Numbered from the stretch's first letter, positions 8,870-18,459 are shown. The stretch: DNA of 64,000 bases from Mesonia oceanica (GCF_902499555.1 NZ_CABVMM010000002.1:124001-188000), one strand, 5' to 3'. The notes: generated from the sequence alone by a model not told the origin. Program-made: numbers and translations.

Positions 8870-9196
8870 CTTTGTGATTATCTTATTCCATAATTATTTT
8901 ATTTTCTGCTTTCTTTCTTTTTTATTGTTTGTTTATAGATATTGAAATGATAATAATTTTTTGTTTTATTTATCTATTTAATTAATTTTTACGCTAAATA
9001 TAGCTAAATCGTTAAAAATAAAGCTAATTGTTGTGTTTTTGTATAGGTGTTTGTGAGGTTTTGTTGTGGTAGGAATCGTTAATATTAGGTTTCTTTTATT
9101 GAAATTTACTTAAAATTTTATGCTAAAAATTGAGAATTTGATTTTTAGTGGTTTTTTAATTTTAATATATATTCAATAAACTATAAACTAAATTTT
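8870..9196. other. 327-base AT-rich leader of the T9SS protein gene
   Basis: Very AT-rich DNA with no open frame of note. It must contain the promoter of the gene at 9197, but I could not place a clean TTG-TAnnTTTG pair. Confidence 0.5.
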
Positions 9197-11068
9197 ATGC
9201 GAAAAACATTTACTCTTATTTTTAGTGTATTTATAGCGACAATGCTAAATGCACAAGTAAACCCGATAGATTTTGAAGATGCAGGACACGGAGCCGATTG
9301 GACTTGGACGGTTTTTGAAAATGATACCAATCCTGCCGTTGAAATTATAGATAATCCAGATCCTTCTGGAATAAATACTTCTTCAAAGGTGATGAAGTTT
9401 ACAGCTCTTCAAGCGGGTCAGCCCTGGGCCGGAACAGAATCTATGCACGGGGAAGACATAGGTACCTTTACTATTGATGAGACCAATAGCACTATTACTT
9501 TAATGGTTTGGAAATCAGTTATTAGTGATGTAGGAATCAAATTCGTAAAACCTAATGGAGATGCTGATGTAGAAATTAAAGTACCCAATACCGTAACTAA
9601 TCAATGGGAAGAAATTACGATAGATTATTCTTCTAGAATAGGATCGCCTAATGCTACGGGAGTAGATCAAATTGTGATATTTCCAGATTTTAATTTAGAT
9701 GGGAGAACGCAAGATAACATAGTTTATGTGGATAACATTAGCTTTTCTGCTGGGCAATCCCAAAATGAAGCGGCGCCTATGGTAGCTGCTCCAACTCCCA
9801 CGGAGAGTGAAGAAAATGTTATTTCTTTATTTAGCGATGCTTATACCGATGTAAATGTTGATACTTGGAATACTACTTGGAGTGTGGCTAATTATGAAGA
9901 AATAATGATCGACAATAATCCCACTAAAAAATATACGCTATTAAGTTTTAATGGAACAGAGATGACGAGTCCTTCTGTTGATGCAGCAACTTCTGAAATG
10001 ATTTATTTTCATTTAGATGTTTGGTCTCCAAATAGTACTGCATTTAGAGTAAAACTGGTAGATTTTAAAGGAGATGGCTACGAAGGAGGGAATGGTGATA
10101 CGGAAGCAGAACTCAGTTTTACATTAAACCTTAATGAATGGAACAGTTTAACTATTCCCTTACAAGATTTTATGGATGCCGGGATGACCGATTTTAGTGA
10201 TATTAATCAATTTATCTTTTCGAGTGACCCATCTGGGGAATCAACTATTTATATAGACAATGTTTACTTTGGAAAAGAGGAAATAATAGAGGAAGAAGAG
10301 GAACCCATGCTTGCTGCTCCCACACCAACTTTAGATGCTGCAGATGTCATTTCTTTGTTTAGTGATGCTTATACCAATGTAAATGTTGATACTTGGAATA
10401 CTACTTGGAGTGCTGCCACTTATGAAGAAATAATGATCGAAAACAACCCTACAAAGAAATACGCTAACCTAGATTTTAATGGGATAGAAACAACCAGTCC
10501 ATCGGTAGATGCAAGTTCTACAGGAATGATGTATTTTCATTTAGATGTTTGGTCACCCAATAGTACTGATTTCAGGATAAAATTAGTAGATTTTAAAGGA
10601 GATGGTTATGAAGGAGGGAATGGTGATACGGAAGCAGAACTCAGTTTTACGTTAAACCTTAATGAATGGAACAGTTTAGATATTCCTTTACAAGATTTTA
10701 TGGATGCCGGAATGACTGATATGAGCGATATTAATCAAATTATATTTTCCAGTGATCCTACAGGCCAATCTACTATTTATTTGGATAATGTATATTTTGC
10801 TAAAGTCTCTTCACTTGAAACAAACACTTACCAAAACTTAAGGTTAACAACTTATCCAAATCCATCAAACGCATTATGGAATATTACTGCTGAAAGCTTC
10901 ATAACAAAAGCAGAATTATATGATGTAAATGGTAGAAAGATATTCACGAAAAGTTATCATAACACCAATTCTATCCAATTGAATGGTGATCAACTTTCAA
11001 GAGGAATTTATTTTGCAACTATTATCAGTTCTCATGGTTCTAAAACCATAAAATTGATAAAGAAATAG
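9197..11068 (+). CDS. T9SS-secreted protein with three carbohydrate-binding-like modules
   Basis: 623 residues. A signal peptide ends MLNAQ; residues 20-185 form one beta-sandwich module ending in the metal/ligand-type YVDNISF; residues about 197-360 and 373-536 are two near-identical modules beginning AAPTPT and ending TIY(I/L)DNVYF. The last 80 residues (TYPNPSNALWNI..., GRKIF, SRGIYFATI..., KLIKK) are a type A T9SS sorting domain. Such modules occur in flavobacterial GH16 laminarinases, but here no catalytic domain is present, so the protein is probably a surface or released glycan-binding protein. An acidic linker EEIIEEEEEP separates modules two and three. Confidence 0.8.
   Translation: MRKTFTLIFSVFIATMLNAQVNPIDFEDAGHGADWTWTVFENDTNPAVEIIDNPDPSGINTSSKVMKFTALQAGQPWAGTESMHGEDIGTFTIDETNSTITLMVWKSVISDVGIKFVKPNGDADVEIKVPNTVTNQWEEITIDYSSRIGSPNATGVDQIVIFPDFNLDGRTQDNIVYVDNISFSAGQSQNEAAPMVAAPTPTESEENVISLFSDAYTDVNVDTWNTTWSVANYEEIMIDNNPTKKYTLLSFNGTEMTSPSVDAATSEMIYFHLDVWSPNSTAFRVKLVDFKGDGYEGGNGDTEAELSFTLNLNEWNSLTIPLQDFMDAGMTDFSDINQFIFSSDPSGESTIYIDNVYFGKEEIIEEEEEPMLAAPTPTLDAADVISLFSDAYTNVNVDTWNTTWSAATYEEIMIENNPTKKYANLDFNGIETTSPSVDASSTGMMYFHLDVWSPNSTDFRIKLVDFKGDGYEGGNGDTEAELSFTLNLNEWNSLDIPLQDFMDAGMTDMSDINQIIFSSDPTGQSTIYLDNVYFAKVSSLETNTYQNLRLTTYPNPSNALWNITAESFITKAELYDVNGRKIFTKSYHNTNSIQLNGDQLSRGIYFATIISSHGSKTIKLIKK
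9785..10802 (+). repeat. Internal 528-bp-offset tandem duplication
   Basis: Units at about 9785-10274 and 10313-10802 are very similar at DNA level, including long identical runs around 9843-9885 / 10371-10413 and 10070-10150 / 10598-10678. The offset is 528 bp, exactly 176 codons. It encodes modules two and three of the secreted protein. Confidence 0.9.
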
Positions 11069-11096
11069 AAAGGTAATTTATTTGTTTTTGCACGAA

Positions 11097-11139
11097 GCGT
11101 TTTAGTTGTCATATCTCGTGATAACTAAAGCGCTTTTTT
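11097..11139 (+). terminator. Intrinsic terminator of the T9SS protein gene
   Basis: A 15-bp stem with two G-T wobbles (11097-11111 / 11119-11133), 7-base loop, then six T. Confidence 0.9.
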
Positions 11140-11321
11140 ATTTTCTTCTTCTTAAGTTACCACCTGAATTCGAAATAAAGTTTCCCTAAGCATTTTGGGG
11201 TATTGAGTGAATTTTCATGGAAAATTAGTATCAAAATCTTACCAAAATAAAAACTTCGATACAAAGTGTTTTACATGGCTTTTACGAGCTCTCCGATGGT
11301 ATGAAATAATATAAAAATTAC

Positions 11322-11864
11322 TTACCGATTTGCTTGCCATTCTTTTTTTAATAAAGCATAACAAGCAGAATCTTCATACTTGCCACGATACCAATAATCT
11401 TCTTTACATAAGCCTTCCTGGCGGAAGTTATATTTTTCTAAAAGTTTAATAGAGGCTTTATTCCAAGGGGCAACCATCGCACTAATACGATGAAGCTTCA
11501 TCTTAGAAAAGCCAAAGGCTAATACTTCTTTTAAAGCCTCTGTCATCAAACCTTTTCGTTTAAATTTTTCTTCTTTCAATTTATAGAATAATTCAGCTCT
11601 ATGATGGGTTGTATTCCATGTATGGTAACCACATTCACCGATAGGTTTTTGAGTTTCCTTATCAAGTAGTAGAAAGAAATAAAGACTCTGATTATAGGTC
11701 TCCATCCCGTTGATATGCATGAATTCAAAACGTTTATATTCTTCTTCATCACATCCTAAAACTGAAACTATTTTTTGTTTATCATTATTTTCAAATAATT
11801 GATGAAGGCTAGAAGGGACGAGTGGTTTTAAAATAAGGTTTTGTGTTTCAATAATGGACTTCAT
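11322..11864 (-). CDS. GNAT-family N-acetyltransferase, RimJ/RimL-like
   Basis: 180 residues with the N-terminal pattern of Rim-type enzymes (IETQNLILKPL) and an acetyl-CoA loop KFKRKGLMTEAL near 109-120, followed by HRISAMVAPWNKASIKLLEK, the canonical asparagine motif. Family members acetylate protein N-termini, ribosomal proteins or small amines; the acceptor is unknown. It is a lone minus-strand gene between two + strand genes. Confidence 0.85.
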   Translation of the reverse strand: MKSIIETQNLILKPLVPSSLHQLFENNDKQKIVSVLGCDEEEYKRFEFMHINGMETYNQSLYFFLLLDKETQKPIGECGYHTWNTTHHRAELFYKLKEEKFKRKGLMTEALKEVLAFGFSKMKLHRISAMVAPWNKASIKLLEKYNFRQEGLCKEDYWYRGKYEDSACYALLKKEWQANR

Positions 11865-12218
11865 TTATAGTATTTATTTTTTCTGAATATAGGTATGAAT
11901 AGAGGACTTTTGCTTGCTTATTTCAATTGCTTCTTATTTTTTCATTTTCGCAATGACATTATATACCTTTAAGTATCGCTTCTTAAAACAAGATACTTAA
12001 AATATTCAACTCTTAATTTCTCAATAATAAGTCAAGCTATTATAGTTACAGGTACTTCTACGTGTTTTTAAAATATAGGTATTTCTACGCTAATTGAATT
12101 TAAGGTATTATCTGATATTAGTTGATAATAAATATTTGATCAAGTAGCTACAATCAATGTTTTATTTATAGGCGGTATCTGAAAAGCCTTAAAAGAGTAA
12201 GAAAAACTTAAACAATTT
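11865..12218. other. 354-base intergenic region with a pair of direct repeats
   Basis: It separates the divergent GNAT and lipoprotein genes. The only structure I see is the direct repeat at 12048-12089. No RNA gene is recognisable. Confidence 0.5.
12048..12089 (+). repeat. Two direct repeats, 27-bp period, possible operator
   Basis: ACAGGTACTTCTACG at 12048-12062 recurs as ATAGGTATTTCTACG at 12075-12089, 13 of 15 bases identical. Spacing is near 2.5 helical turns. They lie about 130-170 bases upstream of the lipoprotein gene and may bind a dimeric regulator. Confidence 0.45.
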
Positions 12219-13694
12219 ATGATGAAAAAATTATTTATAAAATGGGGAGTACTTCTATTCTTGTCTCTATGTGTTATTTCTTGTGACAAAGATGAAATCA
12301 CAGAAGATAGTCAACAAAGCAATGATTTAACGTCTCAAAACTTCTCTCAAGATGATGAAGGTCTGGTATATTCAGCCTTAGGATCAGAATTTTCTAAAAC
12401 GCAAGCACGAACTATTTTTGCCAAAACTTTGGCGGTCACCATTGGACATAATCCGGAGCTTAAACACTTCATTTATGAAAAGGCTCATGAAATGTTTAAT
12501 GGAGATTATGAAGTACTGTATTTAATGATTAAAGATGAGCAAGTGAATGGGCAACCTATTCATGAAATGCTTAAGGAATCTTCTCAGGAAATTGAATATG
12601 AAATGAACCTTCCCGAAAATTTCTTTAAAGAAGAAGTTTTAAAAGCAGATCCTTATATTACGGTTTATGTAGATGAAATTTACTTTGAAGAACCACAGTT
12701 ATATGAAGCTCCTATTAGTGTAGGAATATTACCGGCAGAAGGTGATGATACTCAAATAGAAGCTTATATGGCTTTTACTATGGAAGGAGAAATGCAGTAT
12801 GTTTCAGAATATACTGAAGATACTGCACTAATCGGGATAAAAGAAAATGAACGAGTAGTACTTATTAATACAGAAACACTCGACACTATAAATCAAACTA
12901 GTTTACAAAATATTTTATTTGGCGATCCTTGCGATAGTTTATATGAAGCGATCTTAGGATTTTTTCAGCAATATTTAATAAATGGAAATCCATATCTTCT
13001 TGTTCAAGTAGAGCAACTTACGGAACTATATAGATGCATGTGCCAAAATGATTGTGATCCAGATAGTGATGGTGATGGTGTTCCTGATAGTCAGGACGAT
13101 TGCCCAGATGAAGCTGGTAGTCCAGATAATAATGGTTGTCCAGAAGACCCAGATTGTAATGTGCCTAATTGCGACAGAACTTCTATAGATAAAAAAGATG
13201 AAATTTATAGATTTAAATTTTCAGGCTGTTCAGCATTTAAGAAAACAGGAGAGTTATTTGAAGGGAAAAGAGAAATGCGGGCAGTAATTACTTATGGTTA
13301 CCTAGACCCATTAACCAATACTGTAGTAACTTCTAAAATAAAAAAATCAGGTACTTTTAGTAAGAGTAGTTTAAGAAGTGCTAATTGGTTAGGTAAATGT
13401 AAAGGTACTAAATGGGTAACTGCCCACTGGGAGAGTTTTAACTGGGATTATTGTACTCATGGAGAACAAATAAAAGTATTCTGGTATGAAGAAGATCCAG
13501 GGCAATGGGGAACTTTCAATCTAAATTTTACATTTAAAAAAGGTCCCATTAATCTAAGTGCCAATGTAGGTATTCCACTTACAAATAAAGATGATAAATT
13601 AGGGGAATCGGTTATTCAATACTGTGATGGTGCCACAGGAAGTGGAAGTTTATACAATACAGGAGATATTCAGTTTTATTATAAACTTCAATAG
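12219..13694 (+). CDS. Lipoprotein with thrombospondin type 3 calcium-binding repeat
   Basis: 491 residues starting with two ATG codons. A lipoprotein signal ends CVISC with Cys22, followed by acidic residues, so surface exposure is likely. Around residues 278-315 is a cysteine-rich DSDGDGVPDSQDDCPDE repeat of the thrombospondin type 3 / OmpA-linker type that binds calcium. The N-terminal 250 residues (predicted helical then mixed) and the C-terminal 170 residues match no family I know. The C-terminal half contains paired cysteines. Two hairpins downstream end transcription. Confidence 0.7.
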   Translation: MMKKLFIKWGVLLFLSLCVISCDKDEITEDSQQSNDLTSQNFSQDDEGLVYSALGSEFSKTQARTIFAKTLAVTIGHNPELKHFIYEKAHEMFNGDYEVLYLMIKDEQVNGQPIHEMLKESSQEIEYEMNLPENFFKEEVLKADPYITVYVDEIYFEEPQLYEAPISVGILPAEGDDTQIEAYMAFTMEGEMQYVSEYTEDTALIGIKENERVVLINTETLDTINQTSLQNILFGDPCDSLYEAILGFFQQYLINGNPYLLVQVEQLTELYRCMCQNDCDPDSDGDGVPDSQDDCPDEAGSPDNNGCPEDPDCNVPNCDRTSIDKKDEIYRFKFSGCSAFKKTGELFEGKREMRAVITYGYLDPLTNTVVTSKIKKSGTFSKSSLRSANWLGKCKGTKWVTAHWESFNWDYCTHGEQIKVFWYEEDPGQWGTFNLNFTFKKGPINLSANVGIPLTNKDDKLGESVIQYCDGATGSGSLYNTGDIQFYYKLQ

Positions 13695-13719
13695 TTTTAT
13701 ATAGAAAATCAAGAAGATA

Positions 13720-13756
13720 ACAAACGGGGCTGTTTTATTAAACAAGCCCTGTTTGT
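13720..13756 (+). terminator. Hairpin downstream of the lipoprotein gene
   Basis: A 16-bp stem with one wobble and one bulge pairs ACAAACGGGGCT with AGCCCTGTTTGT and the adjacent GTTT/AAAC. No long T run follows, so it may protect the 3' end or aid the next terminator. Confidence 0.6.
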
Positions 13757-13781
13757 ATATATAATTAAATCCTGAGTATAA

Positions 13782-13815
13782 AAAAAGCCACTGAATATTA
13801 TTTCAGTGGCTTTTT
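13782..13815. terminator. Bidirectional intrinsic terminator
   Basis: A 14-bp perfect stem (AAAAAGCCACTGAA / TTCAGTGGCTTTTT) with a 6-base loop lies between the convergent genes at 12219 and 13838, with A and T runs that serve both strands. Confidence 0.92.
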
Positions 13816-13837
13816 GGTTTAAAGAAAACTAAAAAAG

Positions 13838-14080
13838 TTAATCATTTTTATATTCAACTTTTTTCTTTTCGATATTTCCGTTTTCGTCTTTTTTGATTTT
13901 TACTTCTTTCTCGCTGTCTTCAATTTCTATTTTTTCACCGTCGTCGCTAACGTCTACGTTTGCATCTTCTTCGACTTCAACACCTTCGACTTCCATTGTT
14001 CCCTTTTTTTCTTCTTCTCTACAAGAGATAATGGTAAAACTAAGCGCAAAAGCGAGCATTAAAAACTTAACTACTTTCAT
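13838..14080 (-). CDS. Small acidic lipoprotein of unknown function
   Basis: 80 residues with a lipoprotein signal ending FTIISC at Cys20, followed by a short, strongly charged chain of D, E and K (VEVEEDANVDVSDDGEK). The mature part looks disordered. It lies 57 bases downstream of the DUF2807 gene on the same strand and may be the last gene of the PadR-PspC operon. I know no characterised homologue. Confidence 0.65.
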   Translation of the reverse strand: MKVVKFLMLAFALSFTIISCREEEKKGTMEVEGVEVEEDANVDVSDDGEKIEIEDSEKEVKIKKDENGNIEKKKVEYKND

Positions 14081-14137
14081 TGTAAATTACTTTTTGGTTT
14101 GATCAATAAAAGTAATCATTTAATTCTTAAAGATTTG

Positions 14138-14869
14138 CTAATCTTTTTTATAATCGATGCTTCCGCCGGAAATACTTTTTTTTGTAGAAACTTTTTCGGG
14201 TTTGCCATAGTAATCTATATTTCCGCCAGAAGAAACATCTGCTTTAATTGAGCCTTCGTTATAAATATCAATATTTCCGCCAGAACTGGCGTCAACCAGA
14301 CATTCTTTGGTCTTTAATTCTTTCGCATTTATGCTAGAACCGCTGCTTGATTCTCCATCAAAATAAATTGATGTTCCTTCTAATTCAACTTTGGCACCAC
14401 TTGAGGCATCAACCGTAGTTTTTCTCACTTTCAGTTTAAGTTCAATAGAAGAACCACTGCTGGCATCTACCGTGATTTCTTTTTGCTCAAAAATATCTTC
14501 AGATTTTATGCGGGAACCACTACTGGACTTTACCAAGACTAAACTTTCTGTATGGTAAAGTGTAATTTCCCGGGTACCTGAGCTAATATTATTTTTGCTT
14601 CCTAAGGTAAGTCTGTTATTATTGATACGATAATCTAATTGTTCTACTAAGTTTTCATTGGTGTTTAAGATTATTTTATTTTCTGAAGACTTTACAAGTT
14701 GAATATTCCATCCACTTTCTCCTTTAATTTCTGTAAAATTATCGTTTAAAGGAATTTCTTTTGTGATCACTTCTCCTTTTCCTCTAATTCCAGAGATATC
14801 GAAATTGCAGGCAACTACTAGTGATGAGAGCATCACAAGTAGTACAATTTTAGTTAGTTTAAATTTCAT
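14138..14869 (-). CDS. DUF2807 (head GIN) lipoprotein
   Basis: 243 residues with a lipobox VVAC at about 21. The mature part is the DUF2807 beta-helix found next to PspC/PadR genes in Bacteroidota: it begins EVITKEIPLNDNFTEIKG and has repeated VDASSGSS / DVSSGGNID rungs, each about 20 residues. It follows the PspC gene after 26 bases. The family is thought to act in the envelope, possibly in stress sensing or adhesion; no enzymatic role is evident. Confidence 0.85.
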   Translation of the reverse strand: MKFKLTKIVLLVMLSSLVVACNFDISGIRGKGEVITKEIPLNDNFTEIKGESGWNIQLVKSSENKIILNTNENLVEQLDYRINNNRLTLGSKNNISSGTREITLYHTESLVLVKSSSGSRIKSEDIFEQKEITVDASSGSSIELKLKVRKTTVDASSGAKVELEGTSIYFDGESSSGSSINAKELKTKECLVDASSGGNIDIYNEGSIKADVSSGGNIDYYGKPEKVSTKKSISGGSIDYKKD

Positions 14870-14895
14870 GAGTTTATTTTTTTAGTTAGTTGAAG

Positions 14896-16650
14896 TTATT
14901 TAACGAGAGTTGAATCTTGTTCAGTTTTAAGTTCAATAGTTTCTTTTTCCTGTTCTTGATACCATTCATCATCGGTTTCATAGGTTGTATTTTCATCTTG
15001 TGAAAAAGAATCATTCTCTTCGTAGTCATCATTAAAATCTGCATCAAAGTCATCGTCGTCTATCGGACAAGTTTTACAGATAGTTTCTTTATATCCAATA
15101 CTTAGGAAATGTCCTTCTTGTCCATCGAGTAAAATATCTCCGTAATAACTGTTATTGTAATGATAGGAAGATATATTTTCTTCTGCCAACAAGGTAGTTC
15201 CTTGTGGTAAATAAACAGTAACTACCACTTTTTGATCACTAAACATATTTGTTGTAGGAGTAATAAAATAGCCATCTAAGCTTAATGTATGATTGCTAAA
15301 ATGGGTAGAATAATCAATAGCAGAAGCTCTTTCTTTGGCTGCTTGATAACTCTTTCCTTCCGCTTGTTTGGTGATTTCAATTTTCCCAATAGAATCACGG
15401 GAAGATTTTACCACTATACGCACATCTCTTGAATAAAGGATTTTTTCTCCGTTTCTATTTAATTTAATTTTCATACCACCATCTCTATTTAAATCATTTC
15501 CATAGAAATTATCACCTCTCATTGCTAAAAATAGCGTATCGGTAGAAGCGATGGGGATTGTTTTTGTTTCAATCACTTCTCCTTCAAAAGCGCGTTCTGT
15601 GGCTTGTCTAATTCCGAGGAAAGAGATCACAAAAATGGAGATAAGCCAAAGTCCTAATAATCCCAGTTTTACCGGCATCCCGATAGATTTTAGATTATCT
15701 ACTAAGATTTTTAATCCTAAAATGAATAAGAAAAAGAAAGGGATTCCGGCCACAAAGAATATAAGCAAGCTTCCTAGCCATAACGGGATTCCGATATTGG
15801 CCAATTCTACATAATCCATCCAAGGCGCATCAAAAATTCCGAAGGTGCCAAAGCTAAGCAAACTAAATAGCAAGGCAATTAAACTTATCCCTGATAAAAG
15901 GATAATAAGGATGCCTATAAATTTTATAAATACTCTTAGAATGGCTACAAGAATATTCCCGATACTCTTAAAGAAGTTAGTGGCACTGCTATTGACCTGT
16001 TTTCCATATTTTTCATAGTCTACGTCTTTTACTTTACTGGCAACATTGTCAAAACCTTCCCTTACTTTCTTTTCTATGTTACTAATGTTAATGGGTTCGC
16101 CACGCATTTCCAATTTTTCTGCAGTGGTTTTAGCTTCTGGCATCACAATCCAAAAGATGAGATAAACCAATAAGAAAGTTCCGCTAGTAATAATAGTGGT
16201 GATAATGAAGAGAATTCTCACCCAAACTGGATCTATACTAAAATAATGTCCTAACCCGGCACTAACTCCGGCGATATAGGAATTATCAGGATCGCGGTAA
16301 AGCTTCTTGCTTCTTTTTTCGCTTTTTTGGGAAGCTTGAGAAGAATGTGCATAGGATTTAGGTTCTTCATCTTCAAAAATATCGTCATCTACCTTGTAAT
16401 CTTCAGGTTGCCCCATGATTTCGATCACTTCTTCTACTTGGCGTAAGCTGATTACTTGACGATCTATTTTCATTTTTTCTGAAAACAATTCAGCAATTCT
16501 GGCTTCAATATCGTGAACGATTTCATCCCTTCCCTGAGCGTCGGTAAAAGAATTTTTTATGGCATCTAGATAGCTTTTTAATTTAAAGAAAGCATCTTCA
16601 TCTATATGAAAAAATATGCCTGCTAGATTTATATTAACTGTCTTGTTCAT
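14896..16650 (-). CDS. PspC-domain membrane protein
   Basis: 584 residues. The N-terminal 90 residues are a cytosolic domain conserved in Bacteroidota PspC proteins (NLAGIFFHIDEDAFFKLKSY). Residues about 115-175 are the PspC domain (LYRDPDNSYIAGVSAGLGHYF) with its helices; four more helices lie at 235-355. The C-terminal 200 residues are a periplasmic domain with a very acidic tail containing CKTC. It overlaps the upstream PadR gene by 17 bases. Likely an envelope-stress sensor or partner of DUF2807. Confidence 0.87.
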   Translation of the reverse strand: MNKTVNINLAGIFFHIDEDAFFKLKSYLDAIKNSFTDAQGRDEIVHDIEARIAELFSEKMKIDRQVISLRQVEEVIEIMGQPEDYKVDDDIFEDEEPKSYAHSSQASQKSEKRSKKLYRDPDNSYIAGVSAGLGHYFSIDPVWVRILFIITTIITSGTFLLVYLIFWIVMPEAKTTAEKLEMRGEPINISNIEKKVREGFDNVASKVKDVDYEKYGKQVNSSATNFFKSIGNILVAILRVFIKFIGILIILLSGISLIALLFSLLSFGTFGIFDAPWMDYVELANIGIPLWLGSLLIFFVAGIPFFFLFILGLKILVDNLKSIGMPVKLGLLGLWLISIFVISFLGIRQATERAFEGEVIETKTIPIASTDTLFLAMRGDNFYGNDLNRDGGMKIKLNRNGEKILYSRDVRIVVKSSRDSIGKIEITKQAEGKSYQAAKERASAIDYSTHFSNHTLSLDGYFITPTTNMFSDQKVVVTVYLPQGTTLLAEENISSYHYNNSYYGDILLDGQEGHFLSIGYKETICKTCPIDDDDFDADFNDDYEENDSFSQDENTTYETDDEWYQEQEKETIELKTEQDSTLVK

Positions 16651-16987
16651 TTGATTGATTTTTAGTCTTTGTTACAATAGATACTGCATTTTGTAAATTA
16701 TTCCAAGTACCGGTTAATTCAGTTAAAAAATGTTTACCGGTATCGGTAAGGCCGTAGTATTTTCTTGGAGGTCCGCTGGTAGATTCTTCCCAGCGATAAG
16801 TCAATAATCCAGCGTTCTTAAGTCGGGTAAGTAGTGGGTAAATGGTACCTTCTACCACCAGTAATTTTGCGTCTTTTAGTGTATCTAAGATCTCTGCCAC
16901 ATAAGCATCTTTCTCTTCTAAGATCGAAAGGATACAGTACTCTAAAACGCCTTTACGCATTTGCGCTTTGGTGTTTTCAATCTTCAT
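16634..16987 (-). CDS. PadR-family transcriptional regulator
   Basis: 117 residues, a single winged helix-turn-helix domain with the PadR pattern: MRKGVLEYCILSIL, VVEGTIYPLLTRLKNAGLL, GPPRKYYGLTDTGK. It heads the operon with the PspC and DUF2807 genes and overlaps the next gene by 17 bases. By analogy it represses this operon until an envelope signal is sensed; the effector is unknown. The 86-base upstream gap has no consensus promoter that I could fix. Confidence 0.9.
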   Translation of the reverse strand: MKIENTKAQMRKGVLEYCILSILEEKDAYVAEILDTLKDAKLLVVEGTIYPLLTRLKNAGLLTYRWEESTSGPPRKYYGLTDTGKHFLTELTGTWNNLQNAVSIVTKTKNQSNEQDS

Positions 16988-17073
16988 AAGGCATTTGTTT
17001 TATATGCGTTAAACTGTTCATTTTTTGATGGATGATTTTGATTGAATGATGATGATGAATGATGTATTATTAG

Positions 17074-17922
17074 TTATAAATAGTCTACAACAGAAGTGAT
17101 TTTATAAGTTGGGTTTTCTTCTACTAAATCCTGTAAAACGCCCACATGCGCTTGACCAATAATCACTAATAATTTTTTATTTCCGGTTTCCAATTGTTTG
17201 TTTAAAATATTGGAGTAAATTTTTAAATTTCGATTGTAAAATAGGCTAATATATTCAGCTCCAATATATTCATTGTTAATAGGGATTTCTTTATTGTAAT
17301 TTCCTTTTTCTGAAAATTTTCCTTGTTGAATATAAGCCGGAAGGTTAAAAATAAGGTGATGAGTTAAATCTATAAATTCCGGTTGGTTCATGGTTTTTAT
17401 ATAATCGTAAATAGAAAGTTCATTTGTTTGAACTTTTTGTTTTAATGGACGAGCGGTTTGCTGAAGTTTTTTTAATGCTTCTTGAAAAATCTCGATGTTT
17501 TTTCCCTCTTTTAATAAAGACTGTGAGGTAGAATCATAATAATTCACACCAACGACTCCCGGCAATTGTAAATCTTTTGCCATTCTAAAACCTATTTGCA
17601 TGGTTTCTCCAGCTCCGTTTTCAAAATCCTGAAGCGATTGTTGACCTGTTTTGTATAGATTAAAAAGACTATCGATTGATTTTTGTTCTTGTGGTTCTAA
17701 TTCAACCATAAGCATGTCTGGTTGAAATGCTTCTAGCTTCTTTGTCAGTTGTTGAATCTCTTTTTGTTTTTTCTTACTAAAAATATTGGAACTTTCCGCT
17801 CCGTTGTCCATTTGGCTAAGATGATCAAACCCGACAAACATAATTTCCACCTGTTCTTCTTGTACTTGCTTGTTTGAAAAAGAGGTGAGGCTAATAATTA
17901 AAAAGGCTAATAAAAAATTCAT
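17074..17922 (-). CDS. Secreted TraB/Tiki-like protein (DUF5694 type)
   Basis: 282 residues with an N-terminal signal or anchor helix. The sequence shows the TraB/Tiki superfamily layout: VEIMFVGFDHLSQ at 25-37 (a GxxH-type motif), DMLMVELEPQEQ at 89-100 with the conserved glutamate, and LLVIIGQAHVGVLQDLVEE near 250 with GxxH. These residues form the metal-dependent protease-like site in characterised relatives. The gene starts 2 bases after the DUF4870 gene ends, so the two are cotranscribed. Substrate unknown. Confidence 0.72.
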   Translation of the reverse strand: MNFLLAFLIISLTSFSNKQVQEEQVEIMFVGFDHLSQMDNGAESSNIFSKKKQKEIQQLTKKLEAFQPDMLMVELEPQEQKSIDSLFNLYKTGQQSLQDFENGAGETMQIGFRMAKDLQLPGVVGVNYYDSTSQSLLKEGKNIEIFQEALKKLQQTARPLKQKVQTNELSIYDYIKTMNQPEFIDLTHHLIFNLPAYIQQGKFSEKGNYNKEIPINNEYIGAEYISLFYNRNLKIYSNILNKQLETGNKKLLVIIGQAHVGVLQDLVEENPTYKITSVVDYL

Positions 17923-17924
17923 AG

Positions 17925-18440
17925 TTAAATAGTTTGGTTGTTAATATTGGTTTCTGGTAAATCTTCTTTTTCTGCTTCTTCTAATTTTAAAAACGGAATA
18001 GTTAGCGGGTATTGATAAGTTTTCCCTTCACCGGCCTTCATTGCTGCATTGATGACGCATAAAACTTCTAAGGCAAAAATGCCTATAGCAAGAATTAAAA
18101 CGATTCCTAAAAACACAATAAACGGCATCGCAAATAGGGGAGATTGATTGCTAATCACAAAGTCATTACCGGTAGAAAAATAAAACTCATCCAACGTTCC
18201 AAAATTAATTCCCAATACCACTAATCCCATTATTGCGATAGTGGCAAGAATGGAAGTGTATAAGAATAAGCTAATTTGAAAGTTTAATGATTGTTTGGCG
18301 TGTGCACTCACAAACGGATATTTTTTATGAAGTACCCAAATAAAGATAGGTACTAAAAAATTTCCGAATGGAAAAAAATACTTACTAAAAGCTCCTAAAT
18401 GAGCAATTGAACTGATTGTTTTTTGATTGATAGATTGCAT
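17925..18440 (-). CDS. DUF4870-family membrane protein
   Basis: 171 residues with three to four membrane helices and the family pattern AHLGAFSKYFFPFGNFLVPIF followed by FVSAHAKQSLNFQIS. DUF4870 proteins are inner-membrane proteins of unknown function, often near PspC genes. A good promoter is visible upstream. Confidence 0.85.
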   Translation of the reverse strand: MQSINQKTISSIAHLGAFSKYFFPFGNFLVPIFIWVLHKKYPFVSAHAKQSLNFQISLFLYTSILATIAIMGLVVLGINFGTLDEFYFSTGNDFVISNQSPLFAMPFIVFLGIVLILAIGIFALEVLCVINAAMKAGEGKTYQYPLTIPFLKLEEAEKEDLPETNINNQTI

Positions 18441-18459
18441 AGTACAATAATTTCTTATG

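Noticed and set aside
13893..14102. Serine-rich + strand frame opposite the small acidic lipoprotein
   Set aside because: It is the mirror of a Glu/Asp/Lys-rich gene on the other strand, which has a proper lipoprotein signal.
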